Assembly: GCA_902794155.1 (NCBI GenBank)
Contig: CADBGN010000012.1
Span: 1-41,922 of the forward strand
Direction of reading: 5' to 3'
Source of the DNA: an uncultured Bacteroidia bacterium
GTDB taxonomy: Bacteria; Bacteroidota; Bacteroidia; Bacteroidales; F082
Length of the DNA: 41,922 nt
The position numbers and the translations under genes were made by a program. The notes below the pieces were generated by a model that ran no database searches, was not told the DNA's origin, and was given only the letters and a program-made list of their open reading frames with translations. Positions 1-9,332 of the stretch are shown here, in pieces; positions within the stretch are counted from its first letter, which is position 1; each line of letters starts with the position of its first letter.

Positions 1-486
1 CAGAAGGCCATCGCCGACCACGTGCAAGCTGAAATCGAGAAGAAGTTCGGTGTGAAGATCAATTACATGTATGGTACTATGATCGAGATCCCGAGAGCCA
101 CCCTCGTGGCCGACCAAATCGCCAGCGTCGCCCAGTTCTTCAGCTTCGGCACCAACGACCTCACCCAGATGACCTTCGGCTTCAGCCGCGACGATGTCAA
201 CGCCATCGTGAAGGACTACACCGATCAGAAGATCATCCCCGCCGACCCGTTTAACACCCTCGACCAAGAAGGTGTCGGTCAGCTGGTGAAACTCGGTGTG
301 GAGCGTGGCCGTAGCCAGCGCGCCAACCTGAAGTGCGGCGTTTGCGGTGAACACGGCGGCGACCCCGCTTCTGTCCGCTTCTTCTACAAGGCCGGTTTGA
401 ACTACGTGAGCTGCTCGCCGTTCCGCGTGCCTGTCGCACGTCTGGCTGCAGCCCAAGCCGCTATTGAGGAAGAGAGAGCCAAGTAA
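1..486 (+). CDS. ppdK: Pyruvate, phosphate dikinase, C-terminal part (partial at window start)
   Basis: The reading frame is open from base 1, so the true start lies upstream of the window. About 161 residues are visible of a protein that is usually near 900. They match the C-terminal PEP/pyruvate-binding TIM-barrel of pyruvate phosphate dikinase: [20 protein letters not shown], then the [11 protein letters not shown] segment that holds the catalytic Cys of the family, then a C-terminal [18 protein letters not shown]. The enzyme interconverts pyruvate, ATP and Pi with PEP, AMP and PPi in the cytoplasm and is common in anaerobic Bacteroidota glycolysis. A GTG at position 22 is only an internal Val codon and should not be taken as a start. 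The gene converges on the minus-strand helicase, with a shared terminator between them. Confidence 0.96.
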   Translation, partial: QKAIADHVQAEIEKKFGVKINYMYGTMIEIPRATLVADQIASVAQFFSFGTNDLTQMTFGFSRDDVNAIVKDYTDQKIIPADPFNTLDQEGVGQLVKLGVERGRSQRANLKCGVCGEHGGDPASVRFFYKAGLNYVSCSPFRVPVARLAAAQAAIEEERAK

Positions 487-504
487 TTGGTCATTCCGTC
501 TAGA

Positions 505-540
505 ATGAAAAGGAGCCTCTAAACGGAGGCTCCTTTTCAT
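505..540. terminator. Bidirectional intrinsic terminator between convergent genes
   Basis: A perfect 15-bp inverted repeat: bases 505-519 pair with 526-540 across a 6-nt loop. The stem has a GC-rich core (GGAGCCTC) with A-rich and T-rich flanks, so a U-tract forms on either strand. It lies between the ppdK stop codon and the minus-strand helicase stop codon at 541-543, where it would end transcription from both sides. Confidence 0.9.
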
Positions 541-3500
541 TTATACCTTTTCCACATCAACCGTATCTTCTGCAAGATACACCAAATACGCCCGAATCTC
601 CTTGTCCGTCATTTCCCTCAAAGCATTGGCGTAAGTACAAACCTGATTAAGGTGTTCTTCTTCCTTCTTACCCGTCTTGTAATCAATCAAATAGATGACA
701 TCGGGAAGCTCGGCGTAGCGGTCGAGGCGGATGACCTTATCTTTTGCTTTGGGATAGAAAATCTCGCACTCTGTCTTCACTTTGGCAGATGAATTGAAGG
801 CAGCCGAAATCAGTGGATTTTGGGCCATTTGCAAGAATTTGTCACGAATCCAATCAGCGGTCTCTTGATTGATAGTGCCATCAGAAACGACAGGCGACAA
901 CACCTGCTCTATATCGTTAATTGTGCGAATTTTCGCCAAAATCTGATGCACCAACTCTCCCCATTCACGCGGCAACAACTTGTCGCTCTTCGATTGCCAA
1001 ACCATCGTCGGATTGGAGTCAACCTTGATTTTACCAAACCAATCCCCTGCCACAGACTCGGTCTTCAACTCCTTCACCTTGTCCTTCTCCTTCTCTTTGG
1101 GTTTCATAAAATCGTGATTACCAAATCGATACACCAAAACTTCATTCCCTGACGCTTGATGATCATTATCCTTAAGAAAATCGCGAATAATATTGGGCTT
1201 GTCAGCCTTGCCTTGTTTGGCAATGATATAGAGTCGTTGCACAGCACGAGTAAAGGCCACATAAAGCAAATTGAGGTTGTCCAAACGGTTGCTATCTTTC
1301 TCTTTCTCCACCTTATCCAACGCTTTCTCGCCCATACTCTCTGCCTTTGAGTCCAACTTAAACAGCACCTTGTCCAAATTGGGAATGGCCTCAAAGCCCA
1401 AATCCTCGGGGCGTAGCCACTCTTCAGCTGCCTTACTGGCATTCAATTTTTCGTCCAAGTCGATGATAGCCTCAGGATAGATGACTACCGGAAACTCCAA
1501 TCCTTTCGACTTGTGTATCGTCATAATCTGCACAGCATTGCCATTTGCCGACATTACTGCAAGCTTGTCCTGCTTGGTATCCCAATAGGTAAGGAAATCT
1601 GCAACGCCCTCTTTGATGCCATATTGCGATTTGAACACCTCTTCCATGAAATAGTTGAGGAAAGAATCGTGAATGGTGTCGAAATGGAAGATACGGAGCA
1701 AATTGGCACAAAGGTCATAAAGGCAGGTCGCCTTGGCAAGGGCAGCCTGCAACAAACCAGCTTCACCCAAACCCATCACGGGTTCAATCGCCTTCTCGCC
1801 ATTGGCAATCGCTTTCACCTCTCCGAAAACCTGACTGATATCTCCATCGAAATCGGGCTCTTGTGTCAGTTTCCAATAAAACAGCACATTGGCAACATTC
1901 GTTTCGTTATCACCATAAAGCAAATAGCGTAAGGTATTTACCAGCAGCTGCACTTTATCGGACGACTTGAGCAAAATCGAGTCCTGCGAAATGACAGGAA
2001 TTCCATGATTATTCAGATTATTCGCCATCTCTGAGCCATAGTCCGACTTACGGGTGAGCAAGGCGATGTCGGAATACTGGTAACCTTTTGTCTCGGTAAG
2101 GTCTCGGATAATAGCCTCAACCCTATCAAAGCAGTAATTTGGCTGGTTTTCAGCATCATAAAGCTCCACTTGCACCAAGCCCTCATTGTCAGTTTTGTTG
2201 ATCTTTTGAACAATATCAACTTTCTCTTTGGTGCCTGGCTTCTCAGACACGTACACTTTTTGCAAATCAAAAGAAAGATTGGTGTACACCGATTCGAAAA
2301 AGTCATTGTTGAACTTGACAACTTGAGCAAAAGAGCGGTAGTTGGTATCCAGATTCTTGAACGCAAAGTTATCCTTCAGATTCTGCTCAAATTGCCTGAA
2401 AGCGGCCTCCCGTTCGTCTTTGGGCAAGGCATAAATCTCCGGCAGGCTAACTATTTGTTCCACCTCTCCACTGCGAAAACGATAGATGGACTGTTTGCCG
2501 TCGCCCACCACCATACTCATATTACCCGACGACAAACCATTGTCAATCAGCGGCAAAAGGTTCTGCCATTGCAGCACCGAAGTGTCTTGGAACTCGTCGA
2601 CAAATACATGGCGGAAATGCTCGCCAATACGCTCATACACAAAGGGCACCGAGAAATCGCCCATCACCGTGTTGAGCAACTTGTTGAATTCGGAGATATG
2701 GACAATCTCTTCTTCGTTGGCCAAAGCATCAAACTCCATCCGAATCTGTGCACGGAGCGCATAAAGATAGAGCAAATCCTTTTGCGTTTTGTAGAACAAG
2801 AATGCCCCCAAATCTTTCTCAATTTCATCTTTCATCGCCTGGAGCACAGGCAACAAAGCGGCATTAATGACATCCACCTGGTTTTTCCCCAATTGTTTTT
2901 CACCATCTTTCGAGAAACAGTTCCCTTTTTCAAGCACGCCATTGAATCGAGGGCTGGGCTGCTCGTATGTCTTGGCCGATAGTTTCCTGATGTATGAGAT
3001 GAAGCCATTTCTTCCGTAGGCATAAAACTCATCTCTGAGACCACACTGTCTTTCAAGGCGTCCGAAATCATCCAAATACTGTTGTATGCTTTGTTCAAAG
3101 CCTTGCATCTTACCCTTCAGGAAATCAAGGGTTTGCTTGTATTGGGAATAATTCTTGATGTTGTTGTTCTCGTCCTTCTGGTAAGCCTTCTCGGTCATCA
3201 GTTTGGCAATGAAATCGGAAAGCTGGCTCTCAAGAGCCGTCGAGCGTTGGCTATCGAACTGGTTGTTGCTGAAGTCGACCAACAAGCGCGTCAAAAAATC
3301 GTCTTGGCCGCTGATTCTCAATCCCAATTGCTCCGTAATAGTCTCCGCCACCTCATCCGTATCGATGCTGACCGAGTATTGGCTGGGCAGTCCCAAATCG
3401 TGGGCGAAACTTCGCGACAGTTTTTGCACAAAGGCATCGATGGTACTCACGCAAAAACTACTGTAATCGTGCATGATACGGGTCATCAGGCTCTGTGCAT

Positions 3501-3786
3501 TGCTTTTCAACTCGGCATCGCTGATATTCAATTCTTCCATCAGTAAGCGCTCCATAGAATTAGGATCGACCTCCCGGCTGTCAATGATTTCAAGAAGCGT
3601 CTTCACGATTTTGGCTTTCATGTCGTTGGCCGCCGCATTGGTGAAGGTGATGGCAAGGATGTTTCTGAAATTATCTACTGCGCCCTCATTGGCCAAGCAT
3701 AGTTTCAAGTATTCCTTGATAAGGGTAAAGGTCTTTCCCGAGCCAGCCGAGGCTTGGAAAACTTTGAAATTGCTGGCATTATTCAT
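541..3786 (-). CDS. UvrD/Rep-family helicase with C-terminal PD-(D/E)XK nuclease domain (AddA/RecB-like)
   Basis: A 1081-residue superfamily 1 DNA helicase. Visible motifs: Walker A ASAGSGKT at residues 12-19, Walker B DEFQDT near 397, GDGKQSIYRFR near 430, TNYRS, motif V IHKSKGLEF near 758 and motif VI YVAFTRA near 843. Near residue 1035 the tail has LIDYKTGKK followed by a QV-x3-Y segment, the signature of a RecB-type PD-(D/E)XK nuclease. This architecture is that of AddA, the helicase-nuclease that resects double-strand breaks for RecA loading. In many Bacteroidota an AddB-like partner sits beside it, but here the neighbours are tamB (12 bp upstream, same strand) and ppdK, so any partner is outside the window. 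The start is the ATG at 3786; no clear Shine-Dalgarno is seen. Helicase assignment is sure; the AddA role is inferred. Confidence 0.92.
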   Translation of the reverse strand: MNNASNFKVFQASAGSGKTFTLIKEYLKLCLANEGAVDNFRNILAITFTNAAANDMKAKIVKTLLEIIDSREVDPNSMERLLMEELNISDAELKSNAQSLMTRIMHDYSSFCVSTIDAFVQKLSRSFAHDLGLPSQYSVSIDTDEVAETITEQLGLRISGQDDFLTRLLVDFSNNQFDSQRSTALESQLSDFIAKLMTEKAYQKDENNNIKNYSQYKQTLDFLKGKMQGFEQSIQQYLDDFGRLERQCGLRDEFYAYGRNGFISYIRKLSAKTYEQPSPRFNGVLEKGNCFSKDGEKQLGKNQVDVINAALLPVLQAMKDEIEKDLGAFLFYKTQKDLLYLYALRAQIRMEFDALANEEEIVHISEFNKLLNTVMGDFSVPFVYERIGEHFRHVFVDEFQDTSVLQWQNLLPLIDNGLSSGNMSMVVGDGKQSIYRFRSGEVEQIVSLPEIYALPKDEREAAFRQFEQNLKDNFAFKNLDTNYRSFAQVVKFNNDFFESVYTNLSFDLQKVYVSEKPGTKEKVDIVQKINKTDNEGLVQVELYDAENQPNYCFDRVEAIIRDLTETKGYQYSDIALLTRKSDYGSEMANNLNNHGIPVISQDSILLKSSDKVQLLVNTLRYLLYGDNETNVANVLFYWKLTQEPDFDGDISQVFGEVKAIANGEKAIEPVMGLGEAGLLQAALAKATCLYDLCANLLRIFHFDTIHDSFLNYFMEEVFKSQYGIKEGVADFLTYWDTKQDKLAVMSANGNAVQIMTIHKSKGLEFPVVIYPEAIIDLDEKLNASKAAEEWLRPEDLGFEAIPNLDKVLFKLDSKAESMGEKALDKVEKEKDSNRLDNLNLLYVAFTRAVQRLYIIAKQGKADKPNIIRDFLKDNDHQASGNEVLVYRFGNHDFMKPKEKEKDKVKELKTESVAGDWFGKIKVDSNPTMVWQSKSDKLLPREWGELVHQILAKIRTINDIEQVLSPVVSDGTINQETADWIRDKFLQMAQNPLISAAFNSSAKVKTECEIFYPKAKDKVIRLDRYAELPDVIYLIDYKTGKKEEEHLNQVCTYANALREMTDKEIRAYLVYLAEDTVDVEKV

Positions 3787-3798
3787 GGCAACACTATT

Positions 3799-6700
3799 TT
3801 ATTGATTCCTGGGTCTTAGTAAAGGCTGACTAGGGTTTTTGCTTTTCTTCCTAAACAAATCGCGGAACGTGGGGAACGATCGGCTATATGACAAACCAAG
3901 ACCTTGTGTATACGGGGCTCTCTTATCAATAGCGAAACTATTAAAGTTGGTATTGTAGTTGGAGTGGTTATAGAAGTGTGCTTGTAATCGTCCGTCTTTG
4001 CTTAACTTATAATAAAGGTCAAATTCACCGATAATGTTGGAGGCCGCATCGGCATTGGGATTATTGCTCGACATCACGCCAACGTTGGTCTCAATGGTCA
4101 ACCGGTTTTCGAAGAGCTGGGTACGCAAGGCCACCTGATACTCATCGAATGACTCATCATTGCCCGAATGATAGCTCACACCCACGTTCATGTTTTGATT
4201 GATGTCGAACTGGTAATTCGCCGAGAACAGGCCGAAAAGATTCATCGTTTGGTCAGCACCAGCCGACCCTCCAGCGTAGGCGAATTTTCCAAACACAAGC
4301 AAGGAAAGTGCCTGATTGGCCATCACCATCTGGTTGGTTGTGTCGACAGCCGAGAAGACGGTCTGGGTAACATCTTCGCTAGCATTGGGCAACCTCATGC
4401 CGAAAGTGATGGTCGGGTTGAGCAAGGCTTCCTTCAGATGGATGAGACATTCGACATTGACATTATTGCTCGTCATAGCCGTCGAGTCGATCTGTAGGCC
4501 CAAATCGGCCAAAGAAGCCTTAACGGTATAAACACCCGTGGCATTGATGCGACCATCGGTAGGCTTACCCGACCAAGATATGGAACCGCCTCGCTTCAGT
4601 GAGAAGTTGCGCGTCACCAAGTTCATCAGCGTAAGCTGGAAACGACCTGAAGAGATGGTATAGTTACCATACATAGACAAGGCTTCAGCCGTGGAAGTAT
4701 TCAGTTTCACATTACCATTGCCTGAGGCATCAATAGTGCCGATGTCACCAGGCAACATGATCTTCAGCTTGGCGACATCCGTGGCATCAATGTCAAGGTC
4801 AATGGCAAAATTCCGCTTTCTCTGCATCATTGTTTCTTCTGATGCCTCTTCTATGGTGTCAGTTACAGGCGTAATAAAGACTATAAAGTCGTTGTCTTTC
4901 ACTGTCGAGGTTCCATTAAGCGGAATCGTGAGAGCTGTACCGTTTTGAGTTCGAGCCTTGATGCCCAAATAAATGTCGCTAAAAGGCCCTCTGATGGTAA
5001 TCAAGCCGTCGGCAACAGCAGTACCATAAAAGGTATCATTGTCTTTACTGGTAGTAGCCAAAGCAAGGAATTCCTTTGGATAAAGCTTCAAATCGAGGTA
5101 AAAGTCCTTAAACCTATCATGCCTGATTTCTCCTTCCACTCTGGCTTTGTTACCCAATGTATCGACCAACACCATATCCTTAAAGACGATGGCCTTGTTA
5201 TCAATCAAAATAGTGGGATTAAAAGTATAGAAAGTGTTCAAATAGCCGATTTTACACCCACCTTCGGTAATGCTGATCTTACCACTGATGTTTGGCTGTT
5301 TTATCGACCCTTTGATATCAATGTTGCCATTGCCATAACCCTGCACGCGCGATACAAAACCACTCAAAACGGGACTGAGCGCCGACAACCGCAATGAATC
5401 CAACACGGCAGTAAAATCAAGATTATCGGCTTCCTTTGCCGTGTAGTATGAGCCGAAGGCATACAACATACGTTTATCGTCATTGAAGATGTTGGCTTCC
5501 AAATCGACGGACTTGTCCTCATTATCCCAAGAACTTTCAATCTCGACATCGCCTATAAGATCACCATTCATACCAAATTTGTCAATCCTAAGATCGGCCA
5601 AGACCATGGGGTCGGCTTTTAGGCTGCTAACCAATGCGTCGCCAGAGATGAGACCATCGATATTGAGGCCCATGTTTTCCGTAAGGACATCGAAATTGGA
5701 GATGTCGAACTTGCGCATTTGCAAAGAAATGGTGTCGCCTTCATTCATAGGCGCATAGCCATCGAATCGCAATGACTGCCGATTGTGGCTTAGCATCAAG
5801 TTGGAGATGTTGACACGGCCTTCCAAGATATCGATGAAATTGCTGGGAGACACGTTCCATAACGAGTCGTTGATAACGATGTCGGCACTGCTGATGTTGA
5901 CGGTTCCTCCGTTTTCGTGCGGATGGAAGTTCGTCTCTATCAAAGCCTTGTTATGATCCGACAGGTCCTCGTCGTCCCATTTGATACGCGTAGCGATAGT
6001 GTCGTTGCCCATCTTGGCAAAGAGCGAGAGATTGTCGAGGCCTATGGACAAAGTATCGGTCTCTTTGATATTCAGCCAACCGACACGCCCTATTGAAAGT
6101 GATCCGTATGAAAACTCGCGGTTGTTGAAATTACGCAGTTCAACATCATCAATGGAGACCTTCCCAATCTCTATACCTTTGGTTCGAGCAGTAAGGTTAA
6201 GCTGCCGCGAACGCGAGGTAAAGGTGCCGTTAACCGATGTATTCTTGGCGATTTTCAGATCAGGCATAAAGAGTTCGCTCAGCGTCTTCGTGTCTTTTAG
6301 GACAAGGCTGACGATGAAGTCTTGGTCAACATCGTGGGTGTTTGCATATTTCTGGAAGGCTTCCCTATCTTGTTCAAACCTCGGAAAATGGACAAAAGAA
6401 TCTCCGTATTCATTCAACACGGGCATGAGACTGGCAAAGTTCATCTGACCGGCCATCTCGAAGTTGAAGAAGTCACAGGTAATGTTGATACGACGCTGCA
6501 TGAGGTTGTCGTTGAGGATGGATCCGTCGAAATCGTTCATGACATAGGTGCCTCGACCATCCCGATAGACGGTATTGTCAAGGTGAAGCTCACCCTCCAT
6601 ATTGTCAATATCAAAACCTTTCAAGTTGGCGACAATGCTTGTACTGATTTCAGAGATGGAATCGTTTTTCATCAATTTCAAGGCCTTTAAATCAGCATGG

Positions 6701-8256
6701 CTAATGTCGGCCCTGAAGTCGGCAACAGGAAATTTCTTGTTGTTGAAATCGACCAAACCATTGAAATCGAGACCGAGCACCTTGTCGTCGACAGAAACAG
6801 CACCCTTGAAACGGTTTTCTTTCAAATCACCGTTGAGTACGATTTCATCGATGGTATAACCCATCAACTCCGCTTGGTAGGCATTCCCTTTCATGGTCAA
6901 GTCAACATTGCCCTTCTTTGGGAATCGAACCACAAAATCAGTACTCAAATCAAGGTTGCCTATATATTTTTCGGCATTGGCAATCAGACCCGCATTGACC
7001 CTGTCAGCATCGATACGCCCGGAGAACACATTGTCGCCATTCTCCATCTTTTGACGCGACACATCGAGGTCGACATTGCCTATGCCTGAGGTGAGGTGGA
7101 TTTCTGAATCAAAATCATTGTATGAGCCCCTGAAGTTCAATGTAGCCTTGGCCGACTTCAAAGGTCGCAACGACTCGGGTAACGGTATGGTCTTGGTCGA
7201 AGAAGGGATATAGAAATTCGTCAAGTCGTCATAGGTAAACTGCAACCGCTTGATGTTCATCTCATGCTCTCCATCGTTGAAATCCAGAGGATGCATGCTC
7301 AGGCTGCCTTCTATCACAGTTGACTTACCGAACTCCGCCTTGAGATCGTCAACGCTAAAATGCTCGATTGGCCCAGTGAAGCGTCCTTCGAAGAGAATGC
7401 GATTAGGCATCTTGTACATGATTTCAGAGAACACACCTATGTCGGAAAGCATGATATCAGTAGAACGTATCGTCGCATCGAAAACCACCGAGTCGACAAA
7501 ACTGCTGAAAGCGGAATAATCGTTGAAAAGCATGTGCACATCGGCATCAATGCTGGTTTTATTCAACTCCGCTTTCAAACCATCGAGAAAAATGCCTTGG
7601 GAGCAAACCAATGCATCAACAGAAAAGTTCTTAACATCCAGTCCGCTGATTTCCTTACCTTTGAGCGAATTGACTTTGGCACAAATTGAATCGCCATTCA
7701 GATAAAAATCTTGAGCCTTAAAATAAACGTCATCTAGTGCAATATGGGAATAATCCATCACATGACGTTCTGTTTTGTCAGGATAATCCTTGTTCTGGTT
7801 CCAATACACAAAATTGAGATTCTTCACATCAATTTTGTCGACAATGACACAAAGCGGCTCCTTTTCAGGCTTAAGCGTGTCGATCTTAAAAGCATCCACG
7901 AGAAAAGCAAAATTGAACTTCTCCTCCCCCTCGTATTGGACTAAATTTGCTGTTACATTACTCAATTTCACGTTCTCCAAATGGATTATCCCATTCAAGG
8001 CATCACGAAAGTTCAACTTCGTCTGCAAAGCTTTGATATCAGCCAATTCGTTATCATTCAAATCTTTGACAATAACATTATCCAAATAGACACTAAAATC
8101 GGGGGTTATCAACAAACGCCCCACTTTGATATCACCACCAGTTTTTTCCGAAAGGAATCCGCTGGCAAAACGAGCTGCAAACTTTTGGAAAACAGGGTCT
8201 TGAATAGCAATAAAAAGACTGGTTACGATGCCAAGAAGCACCATAATCACAACCAA
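3799..8256 (-). CDS. tamB: TamB-like translocation/assembly module protein (inner-membrane anchored, AsmA-like)
   Basis: About 1485 residues with one N-terminal membrane helix followed by a long repetitive beta-rich body, ending in a TamB domain region (last ~350 residues, including LVFGKFAYAGG and a terminal LYYKLSKDGRLQAHF). TamB proteins bridge the periplasm between the inner membrane and an outer-membrane Omp85 partner and are implicated in outer-membrane protein assembly or lipid transport. The divergent arrangement with tsaD supports the call. The start is uncertain: the listed end, 8256, is a TTG inside the membrane helix. The frame stays open upstream and encodes I-I-K-K-K-I-I-H, an ideal positively charged anchor, preceded by a strong GGAGG. 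Translation may therefore start at an ATT codon (8284-8286 or 8281-8283), giving about ten more residues. The in-frame ATG at 8244 would cut off part of the helix. Confidence 0.9.
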   Translation of the reverse strand: MVVIMVLLGIVTSLFIAIQDPVFQKFAARFASGFLSEKTGGDIKVGRLLITPDFSVYLDNVIVKDLNDNELADIKALQTKLNFRDALNGIIHLENVKLSNVTANLVQYEGEEKFNFAFLVDAFKIDTLKPEKEPLCVIVDKIDVKNLNFVYWNQNKDYPDKTERHVMDYSHIALDDVYFKAQDFYLNGDSICAKVNSLKGKEISGLDVKNFSVDALVCSQGIFLDGLKAELNKTSIDADVHMLFNDYSAFSSFVDSVVFDATIRSTDIMLSDIGVFSEIMYKMPNRILFEGRFTGPIEHFSVDDLKAEFGKSTVIEGSLSMHPLDFNDGEHEMNIKRLQFTYDDLTNFYIPSSTKTIPLPESLRPLKSAKATLNFRGSYNDFDSEIHLTSGIGNVDLDVSRQKMENGDNVFSGRIDADRVNAGLIANAEKYIGNLDLSTDFVVRFPKKGNVDLTMKGNAYQAELMGYTIDEIVLNGDLKENRFKGAVSVDDKVLGLDFNGLVDFNNKKFPVADFRADISHADLKALKLMKNDSISEISTSIVANLKGFDIDNMEGELHLDNTVYRDGRGTYVMNDFDGSILNDNLMQRRINITCDFFNFEMAGQMNFASLMPVLNEYGDSFVHFPRFEQDREAFQKYANTHDVDQDFIVSLVLKDTKTLSELFMPDLKIAKNTSVNGTFTSRSRQLNLTARTKGIEIGKVSIDDVELRNFNNREFSYGSLSIGRVGWLNIKETDTLSIGLDNLSLFAKMGNDTIATRIKWDDEDLSDHNKALIETNFHPHENGGTVNISSADIVINDSLWNVSPSNFIDILEGRVNISNLMLSHNRQSLRFDGYAPMNEGDTISLQMRKFDISNFDVLTENMGLNIDGLISGDALVSSLKADPMVLADLRIDKFGMNGDLIGDVEIESSWDNEDKSVDLEANIFNDDKRMLYAFGSYYTAKEADNLDFTAVLDSLRLSALSPVLSGFVSRVQGYGNGNIDIKGSIKQPNISGKISITEGGCKIGYLNTFYTFNPTILIDNKAIVFKDMVLVDTLGNKARVEGEIRHDRFKDFYLDLKLYPKEFLALATTSKDNDTFYGTAVADGLITIRGPFSDIYLGIKARTQNGTALTIPLNGTSTVKDNDFIVFITPVTDTIEEASEETMMQRKRNFAIDLDIDATDVAKLKIMLPGDIGTIDASGNGNVKLNTSTAEALSMYGNYTISSGRFQLTLMNLVTRNFSLKRGGSISWSGKPTDGRINATGVYTVKASLADLGLQIDSTAMTSNNVNVECLIHLKEALLNPTITFGMRLPNASEDVTQTVFSAVDTTNQMVMANQALSLLVFGKFAYAGGSAGADQTMNLFGLFSANYQFDINQNMNVGVSYHSGNDESFDEYQVALRTQLFENRLTIETNVGVMSSNNPNADAASNIIGEFDLYYKLSKDGRLQAHFYNHSNYNTNFNSFAIDKRAPYTQGLGLSYSRSFPTFRDLFRKKSKNPSQPLLRPRNQ

Positions 8257-8280
8257 AATGCTATGGATAATCTTTTTTTT

Positions 8281-8300
8281 AATAATTTTGACCCTCCAAA
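8281..8300 (-). promoter_or_regulatory. Strong Shine-Dalgarno and candidate AUU start for tamB
   Basis: On the minus strand GGAGG (forward 8293-8297) lies 6 nt before an ATT codon at 8284-8286 and 9 nt before a second ATT at 8281-8283. Both are in frame with tamB, and translation from either gives a lysine-rich N terminus just before the membrane helix. No ATG, GTG or TTG occurs in this frame at the expected place. Strong Shine-Dalgarno sequences are rare elsewhere in this window, which makes this one notable. Confidence 0.5.
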
Positions 8301-8309
8301 TTGAGACCC

Positions 8310-9332
8310 ATGAACGAATACATTTTAGGCATCGAATCTTCGTGCGACGACACCTCAGCCGCAGTGCTTCAAGGCACGCGCGTGCTCTCCAATGTCATTG
8401 CTAGCCAGAAGGTTCACGAGCAATACGGCGGCGTCGTCCCCGAACTCGCTTCGCGTGCCCACCAACAAAATATCATCCCCGTCATCGACACGGCCTTGAA
8501 GACTGCAAAAATAGAAAAAAATCAGTTATCCGCCATTGCTTTTACGCGTGGCCCCGGACTTTTGGGTTCCTTGCTCGTCGGAACCTCGTTTGCAAAGGCT
8601 TTCGCGCAGACGTTGAACATCCCCATGGTGGAGATTGACCACATGAACGCGCACATCCTGGTGCATTTTGCCACCGATGAGACCCACACCGAGGTGCCTG
8701 ACTTCCCGTTCCTGTGTCTTACCGTCTCGGGAGGCCACACCCAAATCGTGGTGGTGAAAGACTACTTCGACATGGAAGTCATCGGCAAGACCATCGATGA
8801 CGCCGCAGGCGAAGCTTTCGATAAGACGGCCAAGATCCTCGGCCTGCCCTACCCTGGAGGTCCCGTCATCGACAAGCTGGCCAAGATTGGTAATCCCGAG
8901 GCCTTCACCTTCGCCAAGCCACAGATTCCCGATTTGGACTACAGCTTCAGCGGACTGAAAACCAGTATCTTATATACCGTCCGTGACAACTTGAAGCTCA
9001 ACCAAAACTTCATCGAAGAGAACAAGGCCGACCTCTGCGCCTCGGTGCAGAAGACCATCATCGACATCCTCATGAACAAGTTGGTGAAAGCCAGCAAGCA
9101 GACGGGCATCAAGACCGTGGCCATAGCAGGTGGCGTGAGTGCCAACAGCGGCCTCCACGACGCCATGCTCGCCTTGGGCGAAAAATACCATTGGAAAGTG
9201 TTCATCCCGCGTCTCAGCTACTCCACTGACAATGCCGCCATGGTCGCCGTGGCCGGCTATTTCAAGTTCTTGAAAGGGGAGTTTGCCAGTCAGGATTTGG
9301 TGCCTTATGCACGACAGAGCTTGAAAGACTAA
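8310..9332 (+). CDS. tsaD: tRNA N6-adenosine threonylcarbamoyltransferase TsaD
   Basis: A 340-residue ASKHA-fold protein that transfers the threonylcarbamoyl group to A37 of ANN-decoding tRNAs, acting with TsaB and TsaE in the cytoplasm. It begins MNEYILGIESSCDDTSAAVL; it has GPGLLGSLLVG near 81-91, the metal-binding histidines H111 and H115 in DHMNAH, the DDAAGEAFDK segment and GGVSANSGL near the C terminus. Length and landmark positions match the bacterial family closely. I chose the ATG at 8310, because the in-frame TTG at 8301 would add a non-homologous M-R-P. It is divergent from tamB with only about 23 bp between the probable starts. Its stop overlaps the stop of the converging downstream gene. 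Confidence 0.97.
   Translation: MNEYILGIESSCDDTSAAVLQGTRVLSNVIASQKVHEQYGGVVPELASRAHQQNIIPVIDTALKTAKIEKNQLSAIAFTRGPGLLGSLLVGTSFAKAFAQTLNIPMVEIDHMNAHILVHFATDETHTEVPDFPFLCLTVSGGHTQIVVVKDYFDMEVIGKTIDDAAGEAFDKTAKILGLPYPGGPVIDKLAKIGNPEAFTFAKPQIPDLDYSFSGLKTSILYTVRDNLKLNQNFIEENKADLCASVQKTIIDILMNKLVKASKQTGIKTVAIAGGVSANSGLHDAMLALGEKYHWKVFIPRLSYSTDNAAMVAVAGYFKFLKGEFASQDLVPYARQSLKD

Noticed and set aside
22-24. GTG as the start of the first gene
   Set aside because: The frame is open to base 1 and the encoded residues belong to the C-terminal domain of a much larger enzyme.
2170-2982. Open frame of 270 codons on the plus strand opposite the helicase
   Set aside because: The minus-strand helicase has continuous conserved motifs here; the plus-strand translation looks random.
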